This document shows positions 35,119 to 45,093 of a stretch of DNA of 64,000 nucleotides, piece by piece. Every line of letters starts with the position of its first letter. The first letter of the stretch is position 1. Below the pieces are notes generated by a model. The model made no database searches. It saw only the letters and a program-made list of their open reading frames with translations, and had not been told where the DNA came from. The position numbers and the translations under genes are program-made. The stretch is taken from NCBI RefSeq assembly GCF_003097135.1, contig NZ_QEQL01000002.1, positions 186,001 through 250,000 of the forward strand, written 5' to 3'. This DNA comes from Pseudomonas sp. URIL14HWK12:I12 (GTDB taxonomy: Bacteria > Pseudomonadota > Gammaproteobacteria > Pseudomonadales > Pseudomonadaceae).

Positions 35119-35985
35119 ATGCGTGGCGCGTCGATTCGTCATCAGCAACCGCTGCCCAGCCGCAAGGCGCCCCCTCGGGGCGCCAGCCGCATGGTGGCCA
35201 AAGAGCCCTTGAGCGCGCGTATCCCGCGCCCAGGGACCGGCTGGCTGAAAAAGCTGCTGTGGCCGCTTCTGGTTGCGGGCCTCGGCGCTGGCAGCTGGTA
35301 TGGCACCCAGTACGCCATGCCCTACATCGACCGCCCTATCACCCACATCAATGTGCAGGGTGACCTGAGCTACATCAGCCAGGAAGCGGTGCAGCAGCGC
35401 ATCGCGCCTTACGTGAATTCGCGGTTTTTCAGCATCGACCTGAACGGGCTGAGCGCGGACCTTCAGACCATGCCATGGATTGCCCACGCCGAAGTACGTC
35501 GGGTGTGGCCAGATCAGGTAGTGATCCGCCTGGAGGAGCAACTGCCAGTCGCCCGTTGGGGCGATGATCAGTTGCTGAACAACCAGGGCCAGGCGTTCGC
35601 GCCACGGGAGTTGGCCAACTACGAGCACCTGCCGCAGCTCTATGGGCCGCAGCGGGCGCAGCAACAGGTAATGCAGCAGTACCAGGTGTTGAGCCAGATG
35701 CTCCGGCCGATGGGCTTTTCCATTGCCCGGCTGGAATTGCGCGAACGTGGCAGTTGGTTCCTGACCACCGGTGCCGGCCCTGCCGGCCCGGGCATGGAGC
35801 TGCTGCTGGGGCGTGATCATCTGGTGGAGAAGTTGCGCCGGTTCATTGCCATCTACGACAAGACGCTCAAAGACCAGATGACAAATATCGCTCGCGTCGA
35901 CCTGCGCTACTCCAACGGCCTGGCCGTAGGCTGGCGCGACCCGAACGCAGCCCCGCAGGCCCAGGCGGCCGTGGCGAAGAATTGA
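35119..35985 (+). CDS. ftsQ: Cell division protein FtsQ
   Basis: 288-residue bitopic division protein: basic cytoplasmic N-terminus (residues 1-40), one membrane helix (about 43-63, [19 protein letters not shown]), the POTRA domain (about 70-140, [20 protein letters not shown]) and a beta domain that binds FtsL-FtsB. Follows ddlB after 4 bases and precedes ftsA after 15, with AGGA upstream of ftsA. Length and layout match Pseudomonas FtsQ. Confidence 0.95.
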   Translation: MRGASIRHQQPLPSRKAPPRGASRMVAKEPLSARIPRPGTGWLKKLLWPLLVAGLGAGSWYGTQYAMPYIDRPITHINVQGDLSYISQEAVQQRIAPYVNSRFFSIDLNGLSADLQTMPWIAHAEVRRVWPDQVVIRLEEQLPVARWGDDQLLNNQGQAFAPRELANYEHLPQLYGPQRAQQQVMQQYQVLSQMLRPMGFSIARLELRERGSWFLTTGAGPAGPGMELLLGRDHLVEKLRRFIAIYDKTLKDQMTNIARVDLRYSNGLAVGWRDPNAAPQAQAAVAKN

Positions 35986-36000
35986 GGAAGAGGCAGGACA

Positions 36001-37260
36001 ATGGCAAACGCGCATAGCGGAAAAATGATCGTCGGGCTCGATATCGGCACGTCCAAGGTGGTGGCGCTGGTAGGCGAAGTTGCGGCGGACGGTACCCTGG
36101 AAATCGTCGGTATCGGCACCCACCCTTCCCGTGGTTTGAAAAAAGGCGTGGTGGTCAACATCGAGTCGACGGTGCAGTCGATCCAGCGCGCGGTCGAAGA
36201 AGCACAGCTCATGGCCGGTTGCCGTATCCACTCGGCATTCGTGGGCGTTGCCGGCAACCATATCCGCAGCCTTAACTCCCACGGCATCGTTGCCATTCGC
36301 GACCGTGAAGTGAGCACTGCCGACCTCGAGCGCGTGCTCGATGCCGCTCAGGCGGTGGCCATCCCTGCCGACCAGCGCGTGCTGCACACGCTGCCGCAGG
36401 ACTACGTGATCGATAACCAGGAAGGCGTCCGCGAGCCATTGGGCATGTCGGGTGTACGCCTGGAGGCCAAGGTGCATGTGGTGACCTGCGCTGTGAACGC
36501 TGCGCAGAACATCGAAAAATGCGTGCGCCGCTGCGGCCTGGAAATCGACGACATCATCCTCGAGCAGCTGGCCTCGGCCTACTCGGTGCTTACCGATGAC
36601 GAAAAAGAGCTGGGTGTGTGCCTGGTGGACATCGGGGGTGGCACTACCGACATCGCCATCTTCACCGAAGGGGCCATTCGCCATACCGCGGTGATCCCGA
36701 TCGCCGGCGACCAGGTTACCAACGACATCGCCATGGCGCTGCGTACCCCGACCCAGTACGCCGAAGAGATCAAGATCCGCTATGCCTGCTGCCTGGCAAA
36801 ACTTGCAGGCGCCGGTGAAACCATCAAGGTGCCGAGCGTCGGCGATCGCCCGCCGCGGGAACTGTCACGTCAGGCCCTGGCCGAAGTGGTCGAGCCCCGC
36901 TACGACGAGCTGTTCACCCTGATCCAGGCTGAACTGCGCCGCAGCGGCTACGAAGACCTGATCCCGGCCGGCATTGTGCTCACTGGCGGTACCTCGAAGA
37001 TGGAAGGGGCGGTGGAGCTGGCTGAAGAGATCTTTCACATGCCGGTGCGCCTGGGCGTACCGCACAGTGTGCGCGGGCTGGACGATGTGATCCGCAACCC
37101 CATCTATTCCACAGGCGTAGGGTTGTTGACCTACGGCCTGCACAAGCAGTCCGAGGGTGTGACGCTGACCGGCCTGACCGGCAACAGTGGCTACACCAGC
37201 GAGGAACCCAAGGCCCCGGTGCTGGAGCGCATCAAGCGCTGGGTCCAAGGCAATTTCTGA
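36001..37260 (+). CDS. ftsA: Cell division protein FtsA
   Basis: Actin-like ATPase that tethers FtsZ to the membrane. The 419-residue protein has the phosphate-1 motif IVGLDIGTSKVVALVGE, phosphate-2 VDIGGGTTDIAIFTEGA, the adenosine motif GIVLTGGTSKMEGAVELA, and a C-terminal amphipathic membrane-targeting helix APVLERIKRWVQGNF. All are intact. ftsZ follows after 60 bases with AGGAGAGGG as ribosome site. Confidence 0.97.
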   Translation: MANAHSGKMIVGLDIGTSKVVALVGEVAADGTLEIVGIGTHPSRGLKKGVVVNIESTVQSIQRAVEEAQLMAGCRIHSAFVGVAGNHIRSLNSHGIVAIRDREVSTADLERVLDAAQAVAIPADQRVLHTLPQDYVIDNQEGVREPLGMSGVRLEAKVHVVTCAVNAAQNIEKCVRRCGLEIDDIILEQLASAYSVLTDDEKELGVCLVDIGGGTTDIAIFTEGAIRHTAVIPIAGDQVTNDIAMALRTPTQYAEEIKIRYACCLAKLAGAGETIKVPSVGDRPPRELSRQALAEVVEPRYDELFTLIQAELRRSGYEDLIPAGIVLTGGTSKMEGAVELAEEIFHMPVRLGVPHSVRGLDDVIRNPIYSTGVGLLTYGLHKQSEGVTLTGLTGNSGYTSEEPKAPVLERIKRWVQGNF

Positions 37261-37320
37261 TTCAGATTCATCAGCAGTAGCAGTAGGCGAAAAACTAAAT
37301 AGAACTACAGGAGAGGGAAC

Positions 37321-38523
37321 ATGTTCGAGCTCGTAGACAACATTCCGCAAAGCCCGGTCATCAAAGTGATCGGCGTCGGTGGTGGCGGCGGTAACGCGGT
37401 CAACCACATGGTCAAGAGCAACATCGAGGGCGTCGAGTTCATCTGCGCCAACACCGATGCTCAGGCGCTCAAGAACATTGGCGCACGCACCGTGCTGCAG
37501 TTGGGTACCGGCGTGACCAAGGGCCTGGGCGCAGGCGCCAACCCCGAAGTCGGCCGCCAGGCTGCGATGGAAGACCGCGAGCGCATCGCTGAAGTGCTGC
37601 AAGGCACCAACATGGTCTTCATCACCACCGGCATGGGTGGCGGCACCGGCACTGGCGCCGCGCCGATCATCGCCGAAGTGGCCAAGGAGATGGGTATCCT
37701 CACCGTGGCAGTGGTGACTCGCCCCTTCCCGTTCGAAGGCCGCAAGCGCATGCAGATCGCCGATGAAGGCATCCGGGCGCTGCAGGACAGCGTCGACTCG
37801 TTGATCACCATTCCCAACGAGAAGCTGCTGACCATCCTGGGTAAAGACGCCAGCCTGCTGAGCGCCTTCGCCAAAGCCGATGACGTACTGGCCGGCGCCG
37901 TTCGCGGTATTTCCGACATCATCAAGCGCCCTGGCATGATCAACGTCGACTTCGCCGACGTGCGCACCGTCATGAGCGAGATGGGCATGGCCATGATGGG
38001 TACTGGCGCTGCCAGCGGCCCGAACCGCGCCCGCGAGGCGACCGAGGCTGCAATCCGTAACCCGCTGCTCGAAGACGTCAACCTGCAAGGTGCCCGCGGC
38101 ATTCTGGTCAACATCACTGCCGGCCCGGACCTGTCGCTGGGCGAATACTCCGACGTGGGTAACATCATCGAGGCATTCGCTTCCGATCACGCAATGGTCA
38201 AGGTGGGTACCGTCATCGACCCAGACATGCGCGATGAGCTGCATGTCACCGTGGTCGCAACTGGCCTCGGCGCACGTATCGAGAAGCCCACCAAGGTGGT
38301 CGACAACACCCTGCAGGCCTCGCCAGTTCCGCAAACCGCACAGGTTCAGCAGCCTGCAGCCCAGCGCCCAGAGCAGCCGGCCGTGAACTACCGCGACCTG
38401 GACCGCCCGACGGTGCTGCGCAACCAGGCTCACGGCGGTGCTGCCACTGCAGCGAAAATCAATCCCAATGACGACCTGGACTACCTGGACATCCCGGCCT
38501 TCCTGCGTCGTCAAGCCGATTGA
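37321..38523 (+). CDS. ftsZ: Cell division protein FtsZ
   Basis: Tubulin-like GTPase that forms the Z ring. The 400-residue protein has the GTP-binding loop GGGTGTGAAPIIAEV (preceded by TGM), the T7 synergy loop region with NVDFADVRTVMSEMG, a variable glutamine- and proline-rich linker (about residues 325-370) and the conserved C-terminal peptide DLDYLDIPAFLRRQAD that binds FtsA and ZipA. The purine-rich site just before the ATG is strong. It closes the dcw run; lpxC has its own promoter. Confidence 0.98.
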   Translation: MFELVDNIPQSPVIKVIGVGGGGGNAVNHMVKSNIEGVEFICANTDAQALKNIGARTVLQLGTGVTKGLGAGANPEVGRQAAMEDRERIAEVLQGTNMVFITTGMGGGTGTGAAPIIAEVAKEMGILTVAVVTRPFPFEGRKRMQIADEGIRALQDSVDSLITIPNEKLLTILGKDASLLSAFAKADDVLAGAVRGISDIIKRPGMINVDFADVRTVMSEMGMAMMGTGAASGPNRAREATEAAIRNPLLEDVNLQGARGILVNITAGPDLSLGEYSDVGNIIEAFASDHAMVKVGTVIDPDMRDELHVTVVATGLGARIEKPTKVVDNTLQASPVPQTAQVQQPAAQRPEQPAVNYRDLDRPTVLRNQAHGGAATAAKINPNDDLDYLDIPAFLRRQAD

Positions 38524-38554
38524 TTTTCCTAATCAGGAGTATAAGGGTGATTGG

Positions 38555-38583
38555 TGTTCAGCAAAGGCGGGGTCTGTTATGAT
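38555..38583 (+). promoter_or_regulatory. lpxC promoter with extended -10
   Basis: TGTTCA (38555-38560), 17 bases, TATGAT (38578-38583), preceded by TG one base upstream of the -10, giving an extended -10. The predicted start near 38590 leaves a leader of about 45 bases before lpxC. It lies 30-60 bases after the ftsZ stop. Confidence 0.6.
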
Positions 38584-38635
38584 CCCCAGCCTTTGTTGAT
38601 ACTCGATCGCACTCTGCGCTGAAGCGGCCACTGCC

Positions 38636-39547
38636 ATGATTAAACAACGCACTCTGAAGAACATCATCCGTGCCACGGGCGTGGGCCTCCATTCCGGGGA
38701 GAAGGTTTACCTGACCCTCAAGCCTGCACCTGTGGATACCGGTATCGTGTTCTGCCGTACCGACCTGGACCCTGTTGTCCAGGTGCCTGCCTACGCATTG
38801 AACGTCGGTGAAACCACCATGTCGACCACCCTGTTCAAGGGTGACGTCAAGGTCGACACCGTCGAGCACCTGCTGTCGGCAATGGCCGGGCTGGGAATCG
38901 ATAACGCCTACGTCGAGCTCTCGGCTTCGGAAGTGCCGATCATGGATGGCAGCGCCGGCCCATTCGTATTCCTGATCCAGTCCGCAGGGCTGGAAGAACA
39001 GGACGCGCCGAAGAAATTCATCCGTATTCTGCGGGAAGTCACCGTACGGGAAGGCGACAAGCACGCCACTTTCCTTCCGTTCGAAGGCTTCAAGGTCAGT
39101 TTCGAGATATTCTTCGATCACCCTGTGTTCAAGGATCGCACCCAGACCGCCAGCGTCGATTTCTCCAGTACCTCGTTCGTCAAGGAAGTCAGCCGTGCCC
39201 GCACGTTCGGCTTCATCAGCGATCTCGAGTACATGCGCAAGCACAATCGTGCTCTGGGCGGTAGCGTCGAAAACGCTATCGTCGTAGACCGCGAAGGCGT
39301 GTTGAACGAAGACGGCCTTCGTTATGAAGACGAGTTCGTCAAGCACAAGATCCTTGATGCCATCGGCGACCTGTACCTGCTGGGCAAGAGCCTCATCGGC
39401 GAATACCACGGGTTCAAATCCGGGCACGCGCTGAACAACCGCCTGCTGCGTCAGCTGTTGTCCGAGCCCGATGCGTTCGAAGTGGTGACATTCGAAGATG
39501 CCAGCACTGCGCCTATTTCCTATATGCGTCCGGTTGCTGCGGTCTGA
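38636..39547 (+). CDS. lpxC: UDP-3-O-acyl-N-acetylglucosamine deacetylase
   Basis: Zinc-dependent committed step of lipid A synthesis. The 303-residue protein has His78 in [13 protein letters not shown] and the later histidines in [15 protein letters not shown] and [11 protein letters not shown], which together supply zinc ligands and the general acid. Positions agree with what is known for P. aeruginosa LpxC (His78). Flanked by its own promoter and a terminator, so it is likely a single transcription unit, in contrast to the dcw block. In enterobacteria its level is set by FtsH; that is not visible here. Confidence 0.98.
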   Translation: MIKQRTLKNIIRATGVGLHSGEKVYLTLKPAPVDTGIVFCRTDLDPVVQVPAYALNVGETTMSTTLFKGDVKVDTVEHLLSAMAGLGIDNAYVELSASEVPIMDGSAGPFVFLIQSAGLEEQDAPKKFIRILREVTVREGDKHATFLPFEGFKVSFEIFFDHPVFKDRTQTASVDFSSTSFVKEVSRARTFGFISDLEYMRKHNRALGGSVENAIVVDREGVLNEDGLRYEDEFVKHKILDAIGDLYLLGKSLIGEYHGFKSGHALNNRLLRQLLSEPDAFEVVTFEDASTAPISYMRPVAAV

Positions 39548-39577
39548 GTTACAAACTCTCTCCTAAGCTACAACTTC

Positions 39578-39604
39578 AAGGCCACCTCAACGGTGGCCTT
39601 TTTT
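39578..39604 (+). terminator. Terminator after lpxC
   Basis: AAGGCCACC-TCAAC-GGTGGCCTT with a following TTTT, a 9-base-pair stem 30 bases after the lpxC stop. The A-rich left side also allows it to serve the reverse DUF721 gene. Confidence 0.88.
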
Positions 39605-39649
39605 ATTGGCGCGCCAAACAACGCGGGGCAATTTTTAGGGGCGACACCT

Positions 39650-40102
39650 TCAGCGTTTGGTAGCGCGACTGGCCAGCCGCTCCAGTGCAGCGCGCAGCGC
39701 AGGGTTGGTGATGCCCTCTGCAGTATCCTGAAGGCTTTCAGCTGCGTTCGCAGATAAGGCCGAGGACGAACCTGCCACCTGGGCCTGGGTCGTTGGTGGC
39801 CTCACTTTGAACAGCACGCGGCTAAGGCCCGCGAACTCGGGGATTGCCTGCAAATCCCTGAGCAATCGCCGTTGCTGATAGCGCAGACGGGTCGCCCAGT
39901 GGCTGTCGGTCACGATCAGCAGCAAGGTGCCTTCTCGCCAGCTGGCCAGCCGGCAATGTGCACGGGCGGCGGGCTGCAGTTGGCTGTCGAGCAGGCGCTG
40001 CAACTGGGTAATGCGCAAAGTCTGGTTGAACAGCGCCTTGAGCGGGCGCGCTTCACGCAACAGAACCAGCGGTTCGCGCGCGGCGTGTGGGCGAAAGGCC
40101 AT
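39650..40102 (-). CDS. DUF721 family protein (DciA-like)
   Basis: 150-residue protein of the DUF721 family, which includes DciA, the widespread bacterial helicase operator that loads DnaB where DnaC is absent. The KH-like core LLQ/DSQLQPAARAHCRLASWREGTLLLIVTDSHWATRLRYQQ (read in parts) spans residues 20-95, followed by a polar tail that is probably disordered. The ATG at 40102 (MAFRPHAARE) fits the family; a longer frame upstream is unlikely. Diverges from secA, the usual Pseudomonas placement. I infer a DciA role from family and from the absence of DnaC in Pseudomonas; not proven here. Confidence 0.82.
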   Translation of the reverse strand: MAFRPHAAREPLVLLREARPLKALFNQTLRITQLQRLLDSQLQPAARAHCRLASWREGTLLLIVTDSHWATRLRYQQRRLLRDLQAIPEFAGLSRVLFKVRPPTTQAQVAGSSSALSANAAESLQDTAEGITNPALRAALERLASRATKR

Positions 40103-40298
40103 AAGCAGCTGGGCATGAGAGGGAGGAGGGCTGATCTTAACAGAAACCGCAGGCGCGGCCGCTCGCCTGAGCATCGCTTCATGACGAATGTTTCAGCCGC
40201 CTTGAAGTTCGTGCAAACGCCCTTATTGTGTAACCGCCCTGTAAAAGCGCTGTGCCAGTACCGTGGTCATCACCACTTTCCTCACCGGCATTTCGGGG

Positions 40299-40304
40299 TA
40301 GAAT
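40299..40304 (+). promoter_or_regulatory. Candidate -10 element for secA
   Basis: TAGAAT, a five-of-six match, 85 bases before the secA ATG in the 286-base region between the DUF721 gene and secA. The matching -35 is poor (CTTTCC near 40276), so this is tentative. No SecM-like gene is apparent in the leader. Confidence 0.35.
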
Positions 40305-40388
40305 GCTCGTTCGCGTGCGGCCATGAGGGCTGCTCGGGCGACTCCTGGGGGCCGCCCTCCATCCCTATGTGTGGAAGATCCAGCCAAT

Positions 40389-43136
40389 ATGTTTTCGCCT
40401 TTGTTGAAGAAACTTTTCGGGAGCAAGAACGAGCGTGAGGTCAAGCGCATGCTCAAGACGGTCAATACCGTCAATGCGCTCGAAGAGCAGATGGTCGCTC
40501 TCTCGGATGAACAGCTGCGCGGCAAGACCGAAGCGTTCAGGGAGCGCCTTGCCAAAGGTGAAACGCTCGATCAGTTGCTCCCTGAAGCTTTCGCGGTGTG
40601 CCGTGAGGCCGGCAAACGTGTCATGGGCATGCGCCACTTCGATGTTCAGCTGATCGGCGGCATGACGCTGCACGAGGGCAACATCGCCGAAATGCGTACC
40701 GGTGAAGGCAAAACCCTGGTCGGTACCTTGGCGGTGTACCTCAACGCGCTGTCGGGCAAAGGCGTTCACGTGGTCACGGTCAACGATTACCTGGCTCGCC
40801 GCGACGCTAACTGGATGCGCCCGCTGTATGAGTTCCTCGGCCTGTCGGTCGGCATCGTGATGCCGTTCCAGCCCCCGGAAGAGAAGCGCGCCGCCTACGC
40901 CAGCGATATCACCTACGGTACCAACAACGAATTCGGTTTCGACTACCTGCGCGACAACATGGCCTTCAGCCTGGAAGACAAGTTCCAGCGCGAGCTGAAT
41001 TTCGCCGTGATCGACGAAGTCGACTCCATCCTGATCGACGAAGCCCGTACCCCGCTGATCATCTCCGGCCAGGCCGAAGACAGCTCGCGCCTGTACATCG
41101 AGATCAACAAGTTGATCCCGCAGCTCAAGCAGCACGTCGAGGAAGTCGAAGGCCAGGTCACCGAAGAAGGCCACTACACCATCGACGAGAAGGCGCGCCA
41201 GGTCGAGCTCAACGAGGCCGGGCACCAGTTCATCGAAGAAATGCTGACCCGTGTCGGCCTGCTGGCCGAAGGCGAGAGCCTGTACTCGGCGCACAACCTG
41301 GGCCTGCTGACCCACGTCTACGCCGCCCTGCGCGCGCACAAGCTGTTCAACCGCAACATCGAATACATCGTGCAGGAAGGCCAGATCGTGCTGGTCGATG
41401 AGCACACCGGCCGCACCATGCCCGGCCGTCGCCTCTCCGAAGGCCTGCACCAGGCCATCGAGGCGAAGGAAAACGTCAACATCCAGGCCGAAAGCCAGAC
41501 GCTGGCGTCCACCACCTTCCAGAACTACTTCCGCCTCTACACCAAGTTGTCGGGCATGACCGGTACCGCCGACACCGAGGCTTTCGAATTCCAGCAGATC
41601 TACAACCTGCCGGTGGTGGTCATCCCGCCGAACCGTCCGTTGGCGCGTAAAGACTTCAACGACCTGGTGTACCTGACCGCCGAGGAGAAGTACGCAGCCA
41701 TCGTCGCCGACATCAAGGAGAGCATGGCCAAGGGCCGGCCGGTGCTGGTGGGTACCGCCACCATCGAGACCTCCGAGCACATGGCGGCGCTGTTGCGCCA
41801 GGAAGGCATCGAGCACAAGGTGCTCAACGCCAAGTTCCACGAAAAGGAAGCCGAGATCATCGCTCAGGCCGGCCGCCCCGGTGCACTGACCATCGCCACC
41901 AACATGGCTGGCCGGGGTACCGACATCCTCCTGGGTGGCAACTGGGAAGTGGAAGTCGCCGCGCTCGAGAACCCCAGCGAGGAGCAGATCGCGCAGATCA
42001 AAGCTGATTGGCAGAAACGCCATCAACAGGTGCTGGAAGCGGGCGGCTTGCATGTGATCGCCTCCGAGCGCCATGAATCGCGCCGTATCGACAACCAGTT
42101 GCGTGGCCGTGCCGGCCGCCAGGGCGACGCCGGTTCGAGCCGCTTCTACCTGTCGCTGGAAGACCCGCTGATGCGTATCTTCGCCTCCGACCGCGTCAAG
42201 AGCTTCATGAAAGCCTTGGGCATGCAATCGGGCGAAGCCATTGAGCACCGGATGGTCACCAACGCCATCGAGAAGGCCCAGCGCAAGGTAGAAGGCCGCA
42301 ACTTCGATATCCGCAAGCAGTTGCTCGAGTACGACGACGTCAACAACGAGCAGCGCAAGGTCATCTACCACATGCGTAATACGCTGCTGGCGGCCGATAA
42401 CATCGGCGAGACCATCGCAGCGTTCCGCCAGGAAGCGCTCGACGCCGTGGTGGCTCAGTACATCCCGCCGCAATCGCTGCCCGAGCAGTGGGACATCGCC
42501 GGTTTGGAAGCCGCGCTGGCAAGCGACTTCGCCGTCAAGCTGCCGATCCAGCAATGGCTCGACGAAGACGACAAGCTCTACGAAGAAACCCTGCGCGAAA
42601 AACTGCTGGCCGAGATCCTGGCCGCTTACATGGAAAAAGAAGACCAGGCCAGCGCCGATGCGCTGCGCACCTTCGAGAAGCAGATCCTGCTGCGTGTGCT
42701 CGACGACCTGTGGAAAGACCACCTCTCCACCATGGACCACCTGCGCCACGGTATCCACCTGCGCGGCTATGCACAGAAGAACCCCAAGCAGGAGTACAAG
42801 CGCGAATCCTTCGCCTTGTTCCAGGAACTGCTCGATTCAATCAAGCGCGACACCATCCGAGTACTCTCGCACGTTCAAGTGCGCCGCGAAGACCCTGCCG
42901 AGGAAGAAGCGCGCCTGCGCCGCGAAGCCGAAGCACTGGCTGAGCGCATGCAGTTCCAGCACGCCGAGGCCCCTGGCCTGGAACAGCCTGAAGCGCTAGA
43001 GGAGGGTGATGACGTCGCCGTAGCGGTCGCCACTGCTCAGGCGCCGGCCCGCAACGACCAGAAGCTTGGGCGCAACGAGCTGTGCTGGTGCGGCTCGGGC
43101 AAGAAGTTCAAGCACTGCCACGGCCGCATCGAGTAA
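40389..43136 (+). CDS. secA: Preprotein translocase ATPase SecA
   Basis: Motor ATPase that pushes preproteins through SecYEG. The 915-residue protein starts [17 protein letters not shown]; Walker A is [17 protein letters not shown], the DEAD-like box is [13 protein letters not shown], and the C-terminal zinc domain [14 protein letters not shown], which binds SecB and phospholipid, is intact. The upstream in-frame extension to 40323 is not family-like. A region between the core and zinc domain (about residues 830-895) is acidic and of low complexity, typical for the linker. Stands between DUF721 and argJ, as in other Pseudomonas. Confidence 0.98.
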   Translation: MFSPLLKKLFGSKNEREVKRMLKTVNTVNALEEQMVALSDEQLRGKTEAFRERLAKGETLDQLLPEAFAVCREAGKRVMGMRHFDVQLIGGMTLHEGNIAEMRTGEGKTLVGTLAVYLNALSGKGVHVVTVNDYLARRDANWMRPLYEFLGLSVGIVMPFQPPEEKRAAYASDITYGTNNEFGFDYLRDNMAFSLEDKFQRELNFAVIDEVDSILIDEARTPLIISGQAEDSSRLYIEINKLIPQLKQHVEEVEGQVTEEGHYTIDEKARQVELNEAGHQFIEEMLTRVGLLAEGESLYSAHNLGLLTHVYAALRAHKLFNRNIEYIVQEGQIVLVDEHTGRTMPGRRLSEGLHQAIEAKENVNIQAESQTLASTTFQNYFRLYTKLSGMTGTADTEAFEFQQIYNLPVVVIPPNRPLARKDFNDLVYLTAEEKYAAIVADIKESMAKGRPVLVGTATIETSEHMAALLRQEGIEHKVLNAKFHEKEAEIIAQAGRPGALTIATNMAGRGTDILLGGNWEVEVAALENPSEEQIAQIKADWQKRHQQVLEAGGLHVIASERHESRRIDNQLRGRAGRQGDAGSSRFYLSLEDPLMRIFASDRVKSFMKALGMQSGEAIEHRMVTNAIEKAQRKVEGRNFDIRKQLLEYDDVNNEQRKVIYHMRNTLLAADNIGETIAAFRQEALDAVVAQYIPPQSLPEQWDIAGLEAALASDFAVKLPIQQWLDEDDKLYEETLREKLLAEILAAYMEKEDQASADALRTFEKQILLRVLDDLWKDHLSTMDHLRHGIHLRGYAQKNPKQEYKRESFALFQELLDSIKRDTIRVLSHVQVRREDPAEEEARLRREAEALAERMQFQHAEAPGLEQPEALEEGDDVAVAVATAQAPARNDQKLGRNELCWCGSGKKFKHCHGRIE

Positions 43137-43158
43137 CCTCGAGCGCGCTTTGCCCGTT

Positions 43159-43189
43159 CGCCGCGCCGGCTCTGCCGCCGCGGCGTTTT
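43159..43189 (+). terminator. Probable terminator after secA
   Basis: CGCCGCG (43159-43165) pairs with CGCGGCG (43179-43185), followed by TTTT. Loop of 13 bases may form additional pairs. 22 bases after the secA stop. Confidence 0.5.
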
Positions 43190-43236
43190 ACTATCCTGTT
43201 CGCCACGTCTTGTCCATTTCACTAAGGAGCGTTTCC

Positions 43237-44454
43237 ATGGCTGTCGGTCTTGGCCCATTGCCCACTCTGCACCCGGTCCCCGGCTTCGAACTCGGCATCG
43301 CTTCGGCGGGTATCAAGCGCCCGGGCCGTAAAGACGTGGTGGTGATGCGCTGCGCCGAAGGCTCCAGTGTCGCGGGTGTGTTCACCCTCAACGCGTTCTG
43401 CGCAGCGCCAGTGATCATTGCCAAGCAACGGGTGAGCGGCGAGGTTCGCTATTTCCTGACCAACACCGGTAACGCCAACGCCGGCACCGGCGCGCCTGGT
43501 CTCGAGGCGGCTAAGCGCACCTGTGCAAGCCTTGCGAAACTGGCAGGTGTCGACGCCAGCGCCGTGCTGCCGTTCTCCACGGGTGTGATCGGCGAACCGC
43601 TGCCGGTCGAGAAGATCGAAGGGGCGCTGCAGGCCGCTCTGGACGACCTCTCGGAGGGCAACTGGGCCGAAGCCGCCATCGGCATCATGACCACCGACAC
43701 GCTGCCCAAGGGTGCCAGCCGCCAGTTTACCCACGAAGGTGTGACGGTGACCGTGACCGGTATCAGCAAGGGCGCCGGGATGATCCGCCCGAACATGGCC
43801 ACCATGCTTGGGTATATCGCCACCGACGCCAAGGTAGCCCCGGCGGTGCTCAAAGACCTGATCCTGGACGGCGCCAACAAGTCGTTCAACCGCATCACCA
43901 TCGACGGCGATACCTCCACCAACGACTGCTGCATGCTGGTTGCCACCGGCAAGGCCAACCTGCCCGAGGTGACCGAAGCCCGGGGCCCTGTGTTCGAGGC
44001 GCTCAAAAAGGCGGTGTTCGAGGTGTGCATGGAGGTGGCGCAGGCCATCGTGCGCGACGGTGAAGGCGCAACCAAGTTCGTTACCGTGAACGTCAAGGGC
44101 GGTCGCAATCATCAAGAGTGCCTGGATGTCGGCTACGCCGTGGCTCACTCCCCGCTGATCAAGACCGCGCTGTTCGCCTCCGACCCGAACTGGGGCCGCA
44201 TTCTGGCAGCGGTTGGCCGCGCCGGTGTGCCTGAGCTGGATGTCAGCAAGATCGATGTGTACCTGGGTGATGTGTGTATCGCACGGCAGGGCGGCCGAGC
44301 GGATAGCTATACCGAAGCGCAGGGCGCGGAGGTGATGGCTCGCGAGGAAATCACCATCGGCATCGAGCTGGGCCGTGGTGAGTGCTCCGAGACCATCTGG
44401 ACCACCGACCTGTCCCATGAATACGTGAAGATCAACGCCGAGTACCGTACCTGA
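43237..44454 (+). CDS. argJ: Bifunctional ornithine acetyltransferase / N-acetylglutamate synthase
   Basis: Arginine pathway enzyme that recycles the acetyl group from N-acetylornithine to glutamate; the bifunctional form also makes N-acetylglutamate from acetyl-CoA. The 405-residue precursor cleaves itself before the threonine in the part PNMATMLGYIATD, giving alpha and beta chains. The ATG at 43237 is preceded by AAGGAG at 43224-43229; the frame is open upstream into secA but that part is a shadow. Whether this form is mono- or bifunctional cannot be told from sequence alone; Pseudomonas also has argA. Confidence 0.95.
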   Translation: MAVGLGPLPTLHPVPGFELGIASAGIKRPGRKDVVVMRCAEGSSVAGVFTLNAFCAAPVIIAKQRVSGEVRYFLTNTGNANAGTGAPGLEAAKRTCASLAKLAGVDASAVLPFSTGVIGEPLPVEKIEGALQAALDDLSEGNWAEAAIGIMTTDTLPKGASRQFTHEGVTVTVTGISKGAGMIRPNMATMLGYIATDAKVAPAVLKDLILDGANKSFNRITIDGDTSTNDCCMLVATGKANLPEVTEARGPVFEALKKAVFEVCMEVAQAIVRDGEGATKFVTVNVKGGRNHQECLDVGYAVAHSPLIKTALFASDPNWGRILAAVGRAGVPELDVSKIDVYLGDVCIARQGGRADSYTEAQGAEVMAREEITIGIELGRGECSETIWTTDLSHEYVKINAEYRT

Positions 44455-44478
44455 GCCCCACGCGACAAGGAGTTCGCC

Positions 44479-45093
44479 ATGCAGCTGGTCATTGCCGATA
44501 AACGTTATTCGTCCTGGTCGCTGCGCGGCTGGCTCGCCGTGCAGATGGCCGGTGAGCCTTTCGAGGAGATCCTCGTGCGGCTCTACCGGCCCGATACCCG
44601 TGCACGCCTGCTTACCCACTCAGGTGCAGGCAAGGTGCCCATTCTCAAGACCGCCCATGGCGTGATCGCCGATAGCCTGGCCATTGCCGAGTATTTGGCC
44701 GAACGCCACGCCGGCCTATGGCCGGAGAGTGTCGCCGCACGGGCCATGGCGCGGTCGGCTTGCGCCCAGATGCACAGTGGCTTTACCGCCTTGCGCCAGG
44801 CCATGCCCTTCGACCTGCAGCACGATGCTGCGCTGCAGGACGTCTCGGCGCAGCTGCAGGCCGACCTGGACCGCATGTTCGAGCTGCTCGCCGAGTGCCG
44901 CGCCGCGCGCACCAGCGACGGCCCATGGCTGTTCGGCGAGCAGAGCCTGGCCGATGCCTATTTCGCGCCGATCGCGGTGCGTTTACGCAGCTATCAGGTC
45001 GCGCTGCCTGGCGAGCTTGCGGTGTGGGCCGACACCATCTACCAGTGGCCGGCCTTCAAGGCCTGGCAAGCCGCTGGCCTGGAGGAAACGTGA
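44479..45093 (+). CDS. Glutathione S-transferase family protein
   Basis: 204-residue GST-fold protein: thioredoxin-like N-terminal domain (residues 1-75) with RYSSWSLRGWLAVQMAGEPFEE (read in parts), cis-proline segment GKVPIL and the glutathione-binding DSLAIAEYLAE, followed by an all-helical domain with LFGEQSLADAYFAPIAVRLRSY. The serine in YSSWSLR likely acts as the catalytic residue, as in related bacterial GSTs; substrate unknown. It overlaps the Nudix gene by 4 bases. Same neighbour set in other Pseudomonas. Confidence 0.88.
   Translation: MQLVIADKRYSSWSLRGWLAVQMAGEPFEEILVRLYRPDTRARLLTHSGAGKVPILKTAHGVIADSLAIAEYLAERHAGLWPESVAARAMARSACAQMHSGFTALRQAMPFDLQHDAALQDVSAQLQADLDRMFELLAECRAARTSDGPWLFGEQSLADAYFAPIAVRLRSYQVALPGELAVWADTIYQWPAFKAWQAAGLEET

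Noticed and set aside
36865..38514. Antisense frame of about 550 codons over ftsA and ftsZ
   Set aside because: Composition is histidine- and valine-rich in the pattern of reversed GC-rich codons; no recognisable domain.
40103..40388. A SecM-like arrest peptide upstream of secA
   Set aside because: No reading frame with a signal peptide and an arrest-like end was visible in this leader.
40365..42758. Long open frame of about 800 codons antisense to secA
   Set aside because: Lies entirely over the confident secA gene; such long antisense frames are expected from GC-rich third positions. No ribosome site and no known domain.
43066..43236. Longer argJ starting inside secA
   Set aside because: No ribosome site, and the extra residues overlap the secA zinc-domain codons; ATG 43237 has a strong site.
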